Under the pieces are notes generated by a model. It had not been told where the DNA came from. It searched no databases and was given only the letters and a program-made list of their open reading frames with translations. 64,000 nucleotides of DNA. Source: Rhizomys pruinosus. Lineage: Eukaryota; Chordata; Mammalia; Rodentia; Spalacidae. How positions within the stretch are numbered: position 1 is the first letter of the stretch; each line of letters begins with the position of its first letter. Location: contig VZQC01004565.1 in the NCBI GenBank assembly GCA_009823505.1, forward strand, positions 1 through 64,000, read 5' to 3'. Positions 33,960-44,254 of the stretch are shown piece by piece. Both the position numbers and the translations under genes were made by a program.

Positions 33960-35308
33960 TTTTTTTATTTTTTTTTTATTTAATTTTTATTGATGCTTTG
34001 CGCATTTCGTACATCATTTTCCAATTCAGATCAGGCATATTTCCCTTTCCCTTCCCCCCCACCCCCCCCACCCCCACCATCCCAATCATGTATTGCCATA
34101 ACGGTCCTGCATTTTTTCTAGTTTTTTTTTCCTTTTTTAGCTATAAGTGATAATCCATGAGTACAAGCATCCTCGTGCAAACCAATCTGCAGGCTGTTGT
34201 GCCCAAAACCCCCACAGCCCCACATCCAGTGGGGATGATAGGTTTGTTTCAATCAAGTTGATCAAATGAGTGTCAACTACATTGCTGTAGTTCACCCTTC
34301 ACCCCAATCGGAGCCCTTTACATTCTACCTGCCCCCTCTTCCGCAGTTTGTTCCCTAGGCTTAGAAAAGGGACTCAGGTGGATGAGATAAAACAGTCACT
34401 CCTCTGGAGCTGTTGACTTGGACTCTGGCAATTCTTGCGTGTTTCCTTTCAATGGGCTGACAGTTTGTCCAGGGGTGACCTTGATCCTACTAATGCAGCA
34501 CAGCAATTAGATATATAGGTATTTAAGCAGCACTAATAGCTTATGGTGGTTACTTTGGCATAGACACATATGTTTTGGATGATATGTTAATCCATGAATT
34601 ACATTTTTCCCCTGTAAATATGACAGGGTTCTTCCCCCATAGAACAGAAGAAATCGCCGATGATGTCATTCTCCAACTGTAAATTGGAGACAACTATTAT
34701 AGAGGTAATCTCTTATAAAACCGGTAAAAATGCCTTCTTTAATTGACTAATAGACATAAGAACTGTGAAAAGGATTATACTCTGTTCAGAACCAAATATA
34801 ATACTAAAGTCCTTGGGCTATGCACTTAGGCAAAGTATATTAATGCAGGAGCTCTGACATCAGCAATGGATTGTTCTACCAGGGGGATGTTGGCCAGGGG
34901 ATCCAAGGCCCCACAAAAGGTAAGGGCTCCTTGCCCCTAAGTTGGGATACCTGCAGGAGGAGAGGCGATAAGACCCTGCTGCCGAAGACCTGACGTTAAC
35001 ATGGGAGGGATGTATTGAGACTGCACATGCAACTGTACAGATGGCCTCTGGAATGCCAGAGAGTGTTACCAAAGGCCACTAAACCAATAAAGCAAATACG
35101 GGTCTCCCTGAGTCAAGCAAGACTCCACCAGCTACACCTCACCTGCCTGGAAATACTGTGCAGCAGATGCAGCCATGTGCCTGTATATCCCAAATCTAAT
35201 TGGCTATTGGCTCTCTCCTTGGAAGAATAACCCATGGCTGATGCCACAAGCTTACATCCTTTACAGGTTAGGAGATGTTATAAGCCACAGTAAGACCCTG
35301 TCATATTT
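33960..35308 (-). mobile_element. Twin-primed L1 composed only of extended 3'UTR
   Basis: Flanked by a perfect 17 bp duplication AATAAAAATATTTTTTA (33943-33959 and 35309-35325). 33960-34628 is antisense, starting with the poly(T) of the tail. 34629-35308 is the upstream portion in the opposite orientation. The two halves meet at the same transcript position, sharing about 15 bp around ACCCTGTCATATTTA. Confidence 0.92.
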
Positions 35309-35325
35309 AATAAAAATATTTTTTA

Positions 35326-35930
35326 AAGAAATCCAAATGGTTCATTTCTGTCCTCTGCTGGTCTATTTGTAAACTGCAATTTTTCAGACTTCCTTCTTCA
35401 AAACTTCTTGAAATCCTTTGCAGAATCACTTTTGGTATTTCAGAGTTTAAAGGTACTGAATTTGGCTGATGTCACATGCCCCATTATTTTCTTTCCACAA
35501 CACAAGAAACAGGCTCACAGAGAAAGAAAAACCATGGAAGTTTGATCTACTTAGTTCATCAAGCTGAATTCCACATGTTCTTCCCAACATTTCAATCCAT
35601 CATCCCTGCTCACCCCCATCTGCGGCCAACCACAGCACACAAGCCACTCTGCACATCACAACAACTCAACCTTACTGTTTACATTGCAAACATTAAGATT
35701 TCTCTCAGCCTAGCCACTCACTACACCCAGTGTCAGAAACAGGACCTGATAAACACAAAATTTATATTTCAGAGACTGTATTGCCAAGACATAAAACAGT
35801 TGCTACTAATAATCTTTTACTCACAAAGTATACTTGACCTAAAGCTGGTGTTTGAATTGATTATTATTTTTTAATATTAAAATGTCATTTATCTGAATCA
35901 TTGATACCTCTTAAATTTTGCACCCAAGAT
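35326..35930. other. No feature recognised
   Basis: About 600 bp without a named repeat. A 132-codon open stretch (35476-35874) has no recognisable domain and low-complexity composition. I do not call it a gene. Confidence 0.4.
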
Positions 35931-36317
35931 GTGCTAGAAAGCTTCAGTTGTCAATTTGACACACCTGGGAAGAGGGACGCTCAGCTGGAAGTTTTCCTCT
36001 ATTGGATAGGCATGTGGCCATATCTTTAAGGCATTTTCTTGGTTGTTGAGTGGTGTAGGAGGGATCAGCCCAAGGAGGCTGCCACCCCTGGGCAGGTGGT
36101 CCTGGATTGTATAAGAAAGCATCTAGGCACAGAACAGAGGAGCAAGCCATAAACATCTTTCCCCCAAGACCCTGCTTCAGCTCCTGCCTCCAGGTTCCTG
36201 CCTAACCTACACCAAAGATGGGCTTGTCTTGGAAGTATAACATAAAATAAACCCTTTCCTCCTTAAGTTGCTTTTGGTCATGTTTATCGCAGCATTAACT
36301 AAAACAAACTAGAACAC
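35931..36317. mobile_element. Nonautonomous hAT-like DNA transposon (URR1-type)
   Basis: The body (CAGTTGTCAATTTGACACACC, GGGAAGAGGGACGCTCA, AAATAAACCCTTTCCTCC, TGGTCATGTTTATCGCAGCA) fits the rodent URR1 family as I remember it. Ends read GTGCTAGAAAG and ...CTAGAACAC, imperfect inverted repeats. An old, inactive copy. Confidence 0.65.
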
Positions 36318-37303
36318 AAGCCAAATTCTGTACTCACCTCACCTCATCCGGCCTATGTGTCAGGGATTCCAGGAGCATGGCTGGTTTTCACACCTTAAAT
36401 TTACATCTTCATCATTAAGATAATACTGATCCTGTCAGCAGTGTAACCTGTACATGAAAACACTGGGTTTCTAACTAACATCAGAGTTGGAAGGCTGTGG
36501 TCACTGAAATTAACACCCAACATTCAGACTAAGATTCCAAAGGTGAAAGTATTTCCCATGCCCTGACCATTGCTAGAATCCCAATGGGGTGGAATTAGAG
36601 GCTAAAAAGGAAAGAGGAGGTTCTGGACCCTTAGTGAGGAGGCACAAATTCCCAAGGGGACAAAGGAATCAATACACTTAAAGATCAGAAAGAAAGCTAA
36701 ATTGGTAGGCATAGGTGTAGGTAGGCATAGGTGTAGTTAGGCAACAGGGGAGGGCCAGGGAAGATAATATTGTATTACAGCCCCCTGGACAACTCACCTA
36801 AATCCAAGTTTCAGATGGGATAGTAGCTTACTGGTAGACTGCCAACTAAGTGTGTGCAGTGTCCTGGGTACAGTCTCCAGGACCACCATCACGAAAAACA
36901 GGGAAGAAAGGATTCCCATTTCCACCCCCATACACCCAGTCAGTCTCCTCTGACCCTCAGTGTATGAAGAGCAGCATCAAGAGTTTTCAGTTCTCCATGA
37001 AATTCCAAACATGGCAGCCCAAGATGGAAATCCCATATGTGGACCGAGAGAGAACAGTGTGTTTCCAAAAGCAGTGAGAGTCTCCTAAGCAGTTTAAGCA
37101 GAAGAGTCATTTGATTCATAGTTTTGTTTGAGTTTCTGTTATCCTGGTCCTGTGTGAAAGAAAATAAAATGAAAATCCATTGTCCATTAGCCATCTAATC
37201 TCCAAATTAACTTCCCAGGTAACAGAATTTAACCTATAAATACCATTACCAAGAATATATCATATGACAGGCACTCTCCTAAGGAATTCATCCGTGCTAT
37301 TTT
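36318..37303. other. No gene recognised
   Basis: Apparently unique sequence. A short duplication (TAGGCATAGGTGTAG, twice) lies at about 36706-36737. Confidence 0.4.
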
Positions 37304-37314
37304 GTTTACTCTTT

Positions 37315-37469
37315 CTTTTTTGTTTGGTCTTTTTGAGACAGTATTTCCCTTTAGTCTCAGCTGGCCTGGAGCTCGCTATGTAGACCAGGCTGGCCTTGAA
37401 CTCACAGAGATCCGCTTGCCTCTGCCTCCCAAGTGCTGGAACTACAGGCATATGCTACCACACGTGGCC
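37315..37469 (-). mobile_element. B1 SINE
   Basis: Antisense B1 core with an exact target duplication GTTTACTCTTT (37304-37314 and 37470-37480). Confidence 0.95.
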
Positions 37470-37695
37470 GTTTACTCTTTTTTAATGTATATTTTATTGA
37501 ATTCTTGTGCATTCCTTGCAAACCATCTTAATCATCTCTACATTTCCTCCTCCAACTGCTTTTCCCATAGCCCCACCCACAAGATTTCATGCACATAGAG
37601 TCAAGTTTGTGTACCAAAATACCCCGTGCTGCAAGTTCATCCACTGGGGAACAATCAACCTATCTAGAGTCTCTCCCTTAAAGAAGATTCACTCT

Positions 37696-38393
37696 TCAGT
37701 GGATAGAGAAAATGTGGTACATCTACTCAATGGAATTCTATGCAGCAGTAAAGAAAGATGACATCATGAACTTTGCAGGTAAATGGATGGAACTAGAAGA
37801 TATTACGTTAAGTGAAGCAACAGTCTCAGAAAAGCAAACAATGAATGGTATCCTTCATATGTGGATGCCAGCACCAAGCACTGAGTTATAAGGCAAACTG
37901 AGCAACATCAACGTTATATCCCCCTTTCCCTGAAAACAACTGTGCTCTGATAATGTAAATCCCTTAACAGGATCTAGAATTAACCCACCACTTATATTTA
38001 CACTTTGTAATCATGGTATATGGGTGGAGGATACATAGGTGTATTTTAGAGAAATATAAATTTAAAAAGGAAAAAATGAGAATCCTGATATGGAAATGAC
38101 ACACAATTTGTATAGATGATATAATTTTAGTATAGGTGTGACATATATATATATATATCTCTATATCATACAGATTGGAGGTAACAACAGCAGAGGAACC
38201 AGGACAGAGAACTGACAAGAACAATAATCCTCTGCTTTAGAAAAAACTTTGAAAAGAATCAGAAAAACATACAGGGCAGGGATGGTACGGTGCATGAACT
38301 CAGGTGGGGTAGGGGGCATGGAAGACATGATGAGTCTAGATTGGACTGAGAGACAATGTATGAAATGTACATAACTTCAATAAAAATGTTTAA
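37696..38393 (+). mobile_element. 5'-truncated L1 (ORF2 end and short 3'UTR)
   Basis: Starts within the ORF2 C-terminus (WIEKMWYIYSMEFYAAVKKDD equivalent), runs through an Lx-like 3'UTR and ends AACTTCAATAAAAATG plus A run. Flanks GAAGATTCACTCTTC (about 37684) and GAGGATCCATTCTTC (38399) look like an aged 15 bp duplication. A TA repeat lies at 38143-38158. Confidence 0.85.
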
Positions 38394-38399
38394 AAAAAG

Positions 38400-38747
38400 A
38401 GGATCCATTCTTCCTCACCCAGCATTAATGAGCTGCCAATAGTTCTGCTAAGGTTGCGGCCTGCTGCTCATTCTCCAGGTTTATGCTGGATTTTTGTCTG
38501 ACTGAGTTTGCATTTGTCTTGTGTGCTGACACCTTCAGAGCAGCTTTACAAGACAATATTCCCAAATTGCTCATTGTGAAGCTGAAGCTTTTGAAAGTTA
38601 AATAAATAATGTATGTTATACACAATTCAGCAGATGCAGAATCAATATTCTAATTCTGTCTTTGATTTTTCACTTCTATTAGTTATGCTGTGCCTCTGCA
38701 TGGGAAGACTAGCCGGAGTGTGCTGCCATCCAGCCCATAAAACTGTT
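38400..38747. other. No gene recognised
   Basis: A minus-strand open stretch of about 50 codons (about 38575-38425, starting MSNLGIL and ending AELLAAH) looks protein-like but I cannot name it. It may be a scrap of a processed gene copy. Confidence 0.3.
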
Positions 38748-38987
38748 GGGGCTGGGGAGATGGCCTAGCGGTTAAGAGCACCAACTGCTCTTGCAGAGGA
38801 CACAGGTTCGATCCCCAGCACCCACATGGTGGCTGAGAACTGTCTGAAACTCCAATTCCAGGAGAACTCCAGTTCCAGGGGAATCTGACACCCTCTTCTG
38901 ACCTCCACGGCTTTGCACGACATGGGTGCACAGAACTGCATGCAGACAGTACATTCATACACATAGAGAAAAATAAATAATTTTTTT
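38748..38987 (+). mobile_element. B2-like SINE, young form
   Basis: Start GGGGCTGGGGAGATGGCCTA, B box AGGTTCGATCC, 17 bp internal duplication present, AAATAAATAA tail. Flanks AAACTGTT / AAATGTTG are a probable target duplication. Confidence 0.92.
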
Positions 38988-39469
38988 AAATGTTGAGTTT
39001 CTGGTTATGGATGAGGAAGTTATCATGTAGATGGCATTTGGATGAGTCTGTTGAGCTCTGAAATGGCATCAAGGTGTTTATGAACACACAAGCCTAAGGT
39101 GTGCCCTCAACCATGGTGAATTTGCCAAAGCTGGCTCCAAGAAGCCACTGTCTGTGGCCACTGTCCACTCCCCAACATGCCTACCTGATTGTCTCTATAC
39201 ACAGCCTCCATTTGTACAAGAAAGGGGTATTTGAATGTTCCTTTTATATCATCTAGAAATTATTATTTACAATAGCAACAAATTTGCCAGTTACCACCTC
39301 CATGTAATGCTCCAAGAAACAAATTACCTTCAGATTTTATAATTTACACTTGGAAACTGAAGTACACACACACACACAAACACACACACAAATAAGATGT
39401 CTATAACTTAACACCACTTCAAATTGTCTTCTGAGAAACTTGGACCTCAATTTTATGTGCAGTTCCAAC

Positions 39470-39473
<4 letters not shown>
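38988..39473. other. No gene; short (CA)n
   Basis: No recognisable element apart from a CA-rich run at 39363-39390. Confidence 0.4.
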
Positions 39474-39526
<53 letters not shown>

Positions 39527-39552
39527 CCTCTCGCTTCTTTTTGGTGTGGTGT

Positions 39553-39589
<37 letters not shown>

Positions 39590-39624
39590 CCTCTCTCTTC
39601 TTTTTAGTGTGGTGTGTGTGTGTG
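39474..39624. repeat. Compound (TC)n / (TG)n microsatellite
   Basis: TC repeat at 39474-39520, TG repeat at 39551-39588 and a second short TG run at 39608-39624. The flanks TCTTCTTTTTRGTGTGGTG at about 39534 and 39596 are duplicated. Confidence 0.95.
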
Positions 39625-39750
39625 TTTTGAGATGTTTACACAGGATTTCTCTTTGTAGATCATGCTGTCTTCAAACTTTCAGTGAATTTCCTGCCTTACC
39701 TTCCAAAGAGTTTGGATTACAGGTGTGGACCACTGTGCCCAGCTCCAGCT
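39625..39750 (-). mobile_element. Old B1-related SINE
   Basis: Degraded antisense B1 (TTTTGAGATG, TTTGTAGATCATGCTG, GGATTACAGGTGTGGACCACTGTGCCCAGC). Confidence 0.6.
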
Positions 39751-39779
39751 ATTTTTATTTTTTGCATTAAATTATATTA

Positions 39780-40998
39780 TATTTTATTTTTTAACATTTT
39801 TATTGACGTTATGTGCATTTCACACATCATTTCTCAGTCCAATGTAGACTCATCTTGTTTTCCATGCCCCCCACCACACCCGAGTTCATGCACCCTACTA
39901 TCCCTGCCCTAAATAATTTTCTAATTCTTTTCAAAGTTTTGGGATTTTTTTTGTTTTGCAATTTTTATTAATTTACTTTTAAGTGATTCACAATAGAATA
40001 GTACAGTTGTTTTTCAGATCACATTAAAATTGCTCAGTTTTGCCATACAATTAGGTAATTGGCGCTAGCATCCACAGATGAGGGATACCATTCATCATTT
40101 GTTTTCTTGGAACTGTGTTACTTCACTTAGCAGTATACATTCTAGCTCCATCCATTTACCTGCAAAGCTCATGATGTCATCTTTCTTTACCTCTCCATAG
40201 AATTCCATTGTATAGGTGTGCCACATTTTCTCTTTCCACCCATCAGCTGAGGGGCATTTGGGTTGTTTCCAGCTCTTTGCTATTGTGAACAGAGCTGAAA
40301 TAAACATAGCTGTGCATGTATCTCTGCAGTAAGATGAGTCTTGTGGGTATATACCCAGGAGTGGTATGGCTGGGTCAGGTGGCAAGTTCATTCTGAGTCT
40401 GCCAAGGGTTCTCCATACTGCATTCCATAGTGTCTGTACAAGTTTACATTCCCACCAGCAGTGGAAGAGTGCTCACCTTTCCCCACAACCTCTCCAGCAC
40501 TTGGTATCATTTGTTTTCTTTATCCTAGCCAGTCTTATTGGAATGAGATGATATCTTAAAGTGGTTTAATTTGCATTTCCTTAAATATTAGCTACGTTGA
40601 ACACTTTTTAAGATGTTTCTCAGACATCTCTAATTCCTCACTTGTGAAGTCTCTGTTCATCTCTTTGCTCCATCTTTAGAGTGGGTTGTTTGTTTTCTTT
40701 CTTCTTTATTTTTTGAGTAGTTTATATGTTCTGGAAATCAATGCTTTGTCAGACGTATCTGTGGTAAAGGTTGCCTCCCACTCCATGGGTTTTCTCTTCA
40801 GTTTCTTGATTGTTTCTTTTGATGTACAGAAGCTTTTGAGTTTAATGAGGTCCCATTTGTCAATTGTCGATCTTAATTCTTGTGCAGCTGCTGTCTGATT
40901 TAGGAATTCTTTTCCTATGCCTATGTCTTGTAGTCTGCTGCCAACTTTTTCTTTTATCGCCTTCAGAGTTTTGGGTTTCATGTTGAGGTCTTTGATCC
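39780..40998 (-). pseudogene. L1 3'UTR and ORF2 C-terminal part
   Basis: Minus strand: 3'UTR at about 40070-39780, ORF2 C-terminus at 40391-40095 ([31 protein letters not shown]) and further ORF2 sequence at 40981-40706 (KPKTLKAIKEKVGSRLQD). Truncated at 40998; several indels. Confidence 0.85.
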
Positions 40999-41035
40999 AT
41001 CTGAAGTTGACTTTTGTGGGTTTTGGGGGGGGTTA

Positions 41036-42048
41036 GTTCTTTTATTTACTTTTTTATTTTATTATATATAGTTTTTGTACAAGATTATGTTGCTAATGAA
41101 ATCTAGACCCTTGTCCCCCACACTACCCCCCCAACCCAATCAGAGCTCATGCATTCTGCCAAACATGTTTTTCATCTTTATCTCAGTCTTACTCAAAATT
41201 CTGGATGTGGGAGTTGACTGTTTTGAGCAGAAGTTCACCTTTTCAGTCAGTTCCTTGACGAAGTCTTTTCTGTTGGTATTGATGTTGTTCTTTCCAATAT
41301 GCATCAATCCCAACTACTTGGACAAAAGCTCAAGAGGCCATGCACAAGACATACTTACAACTAGGTAATTGGTGCTAGCATCCACAGATGAGGGATACCA
41401 TTCTTTGTTTTTCTGGGACTGTGTTACTTCACTTAACATAATATCTTCTTCAATATCTTTGCATTTACCTGCAAAGTGCATGATGTCATCTTTCTTTACT
41501 GCTGCATAGGCTTCCATTGTGTAGATGTACCACATTTCCTTTATCAACTTGTCAGTTGAGGGACATTTGGGTTAGTCCCATGTCTTTGCTATTGTAAACA
41601 GAGCTTCAATAAACATGGCTGTGCATTTACTTCTGCAGTAAAATGAGTCTTGTGGGTATATACCCAGGAGTGGTATGACTGGGTCAGGTGGTAAGTTCAT
41701 TTTGAGTCGAGTCTTCCAAGGGTTCTCCACACTGCTTTTCATAGCAGCTGTACAAGTTTACAATCCCATCAGCAGTGGAAGAGTATTCCCCTTTCTCCAC
41801 AACCTTTCCAGCACTTGGAATCATTTGTTTTCTTGATCCTAGCCACTCTTATAAGAGTAAGATGATATCTTAAAGTGGATTTAATTTGCATTTCCTTAAT
41901 TATTAGGGACATTAAACACTTTTTAAGATGTTTCACGGCCATCTCTAATTCCTCACTTGTGAAGTCTATGTTCAGCTCTTAGCTCCATCTTTTGAGTGAT
42001 TCATTTGTTTTCTTTTTCCTTTGTTTTTTGAGTAGTTTATACACTCTG
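41036..42048 (-). pseudogene. Second L1 copy (3'UTR and ORF2 end), cut by the provirus
   Basis: 3'UTR at 41036-41360 (with a C-rich tract at 41116-41140) and ORF2 C-terminus at 41361-42048 on the minus strand. The 5' LTR begins right after 42048. Its last about 315 bp are matched by 48857-49175 on the far side of the provirus. Confidence 0.85.
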
Positions 42049-42521
42049 TGTGATGGTTAATCCTGGGTGTCAACTTGACTGGACTAAGGAACAAATAAGA
42101 GAAAAAGGATCTTCAGATTGGACTACCTCAACCCGGATGGCCCACCCCAAATGTGGGCGTTACCTTCTGCTGGCAGGCAGTATTAAAGGCCATGCCAGAG
42201 GGATCTGGTCCCTTTTTTCCCTGTGGTTTGCCTTTCTCTCACTGGTGAGTTTGTCTTGCTGCTGTGATCAACCCTACAGATCCCAGAGTATACTGAGACT
42301 GGCAAATCTCCTGGAATCCATCGGGCCTTCAGCACCAGATTGGGACTACTGAGACATGCAGTCTTGTGGACTGAGCAGTTCCCTGGATTCTCAGCCTCTC
42401 CAGTGCAGCACAGCTACTGTTGGCCTCCTCGAACTCTGTCACGTGAGCAAATCAATAAATTCTATATAGCTATATATTCGTCCTGTTGCTTCTGTTTCTT
42501 TAGAGAACCCTGACTAATACA
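42049..42521 (+). mobile_element. 5' LTR of ERV-L provirus
   Basis: 473 bp, starting TGTGATGGTTAATCC and ending AACCCTGACTAATACA, typical of ERV-L/MT2-like LTRs. AATAAA at 42454-42459. About 25 differences from the 3' LTR over about 465 aligned bases, counted by eye. Confidence 0.95.
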
Positions 42522-42526
42522 GATTT

Positions 42527-42541
42527 TGGTACCAGGAGTGG
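42527..42541 (+). promoter_or_regulatory. Primer binding site (tRNA-Leu type)
   Basis: TGGTACCAGGAGTGG lies 5 bp after the LTR end. It is complementary to the 3' end of a leucine tRNA including CCA, the primer after which ERV-L is named. Confidence 0.9.
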
Positions 42542-42565
42542 TTCTAGAGAAACAGAATTGAAAGG

Positions 42566-44254
42566 ATGAATTTCTTTAGTGGGCCTGGTAGCCTCTGGAG
42601 CCAGCTCTCCAACCCAATGAAGCCTAGAGTTACTGAAGGCTCTCCTGGTGGCATGAAGAAGAATGATAATCCTTGGTGCAGACTATTTGATCTAATTATG
42701 AAGATAGATCCATTTGACTCACCTAACTCACCTCTTGTGAGAAGCAAGGAATTTAGCGACTCTATATATAAAACGTTCGAGAAATTGCAGAAAAATCAGG
42801 AAAATAATGATGTTGCCTTGTTGCTCCTAGCATGTCTGGATAAACTGATAGAGGAAAATATGGAGCTCGGTGATAAAAATGACCAGCTCCGGATTCGAAA
42901 CAACAGTTTAAAGGTTTCCAAGTGTGCTCTGGAAGAGAATCTTCTCTCCAGCAGCCAAAGAGCTAAAGCAGCAGAAAATCAAGCTGGAGCTCTTATTATA
43001 CGGTTGGCTGATTTACAACGCAGATTTAATTCCCAGCCACGAAAAGTGTCAGCAGTTAAAGTGAGAGCACTGGTGGGGAAAGGGTGGAACCCTGAAACTT
43101 GGGATGGAGATGTGTGGGAGAACTATGATGATGAGGATTTTGAACCCTCGGATTCTGAGGGATTTTCTTTATCTGAGGAATTAACCTCCCCACCCTCAGC
43201 AGAGAATCCACACCCTGCAGATCCCTCCTCCCCACCCTTGCCTGAGGAAATTAATCCCCCCCTCCCAGTGGGAGCTGATGTCCCTCAGGGCCCAACAATT
43301 GTTGCCTCTAGACCTATAACCAGATTGAAGTCTAAGCAAGCCCCTCAAGGTGAGATAGAAAGTGTGGTCCACGAGGAGGTGCGATATACTACTAAAGAAA
43401 TTAATGAGTTTGCTGATTCATTCCGGCAGAAGCCTAAGGAATATGTGTGGGAATGGATTTTAAGGGTGTGGGATAATGGTGGAAGGAATATAAAATTGGA
43501 TCATACTGAGTTTATCGATATGAGCCCACTGAGTAGAGATTCTAGGTTTAACATGGAAGCTCGAGCAGTTAAAAAAGGTGTTAAAAGTTTATTTGAATGG
43601 TTGGCTGATGTATTTATTAAAACATGGCCTACTAACAGCGAGTTAGAGATGCCTGATATTCCTTGGCTTAGTATTGATGAAGGGATTGTGAGGGTCAGGC
43701 AGATGGGCATGCTCGAGTGGATTCGAAGTGTAAAACCACATTCTCCACAATATGAGGACCCAGAGGACATGCCACTCACTGAATTTATAAGATGGAAAGT
43801 ACTGAGAGAGACACCAGAACATTTGAAGAGCTTTGTTTTTGCTCTATTTCTTATGCCAGATCTTACAGTTAGAGAAGTTGTGGCTCGTTTGCATAAATTA
43901 AATGTACACGTAGTAGGTCTAACAGGACCTCAGGGTAGGCGTCAGGTGGCAGCACTGAATCGCAGAAGGCCAGATGAGCGTAGTTACAGTAATTATCATA
44001 ATGGGTGGCAAAGGCAAAACAATACCTATAATGGCATGACCCGAAATGATCTTTGGAACTGGCTAATTAATCATGGTGTTCCCAGGAACCAAATACATAA
44101 GAAGCCTACTAAGTTTTTATTTGATCTGTATAAGCAGAAAAGCTCTAGAACGAATGACAGGAAGTCAACATTTGATTTTAGGAGTAGCGAATCCCGCCCA
44201 GTTGACCGGTTTCCAGACTTGAGACAGTTCACAGACCCAGAACCCCTTGAATGA
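42566..44254 (+). CDS. gag: ERV-L gag polyprotein, open (562 aa)
   Basis: Structural polyprotein of a class III (ERV-L) endogenous retrovirus; it would assemble intracellular particles. Start at the ATG at 42566, 24 bp after the primer site. Visible parts: N-terminal region (1-70), Leu/Glu/Lys-rich coiled coil (about 70-155), acidic and Pro-rich linker (about 185-262, many PPSAENP/SPPLPEE-type stretches), then a capsid-like domain (about 272-480, from YTTKEINEFADSF through PEDMPLTEFIRWKVL). I see no CCHC zinc knuckle in the C-terminal part. Mouse ERV-L gag is the known relative of the restriction gene Fv1. The frame ends in TGA and continues in the same frame into pol. The frame is uninterrupted, which is unusual for an element with diverged LTRs. 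Confidence 0.92.
   Translation: MNFFSGPGSLWSQLSNPMKPRVTEGSPGGMKKNDNPWCRLFDLIMKIDPFDSPNSPLVRSKEFSDSIYKTFEKLQKNQENNDVALLLLACLDKLIEENMELGDKNDQLRIRNNSLKVSKCALEENLLSSSQRAKAAENQAGALIIRLADLQRRFNSQPRKVSAVKVRALVGKGWNPETWDGDVWENYDDEDFEPSDSEGFSLSEELTSPPSAENPHPADPSSPPLPEEINPPLPVGADVPQGPTIVASRPITRLKSKQAPQGEIESVVHEEVRYTTKEINEFADSFRQKPKEYVWEWILRVWDNGGRNIKLDHTEFIDMSPLSRDSRFNMEARAVKKGVKSLFEWLADVFIKTWPTNSELEMPDIPWLSIDEGIVRVRQMGMLEWIRSVKPHSPQYEDPEDMPLTEFIRWKVLRETPEHLKSFVFALFLMPDLTVREVVARLHKLNVHVVGLTGPQGRRQVAALNRRRPDERSYSNYHNGWQRQNNTYNGMTRNDLWNWLINHGVPRNQIHKKPTKFLFDLYKQKSSRTNDRKSTFDFRSSESRPVDRFPDLRQFTDPEPLE

Noticed and set aside
35476..35874. 132-codon open frame in otherwise unannotated sequence
   Set aside because: No recognisable domain, low-complexity hydrophobic end, no splice or promoter context. 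Likely chance.
38425..38625. Minus-strand 50-66 codon open frame (MSNLGIL... AELLAAH)
   Set aside because: Protein-like composition but no parent recognised, so not called as a gene.
39424..39770. Open frames rich in Leu-Ser and Cys-Val
   Set aside because: Translations of the TC and TG microsatellites.
42049..42521. DUX-type binding site in the ERV-L LTR
   Set aside because: Mouse MERVL LTRs are DUX targets, but I see no clear TGATTNNATCA-type motif here by eye.
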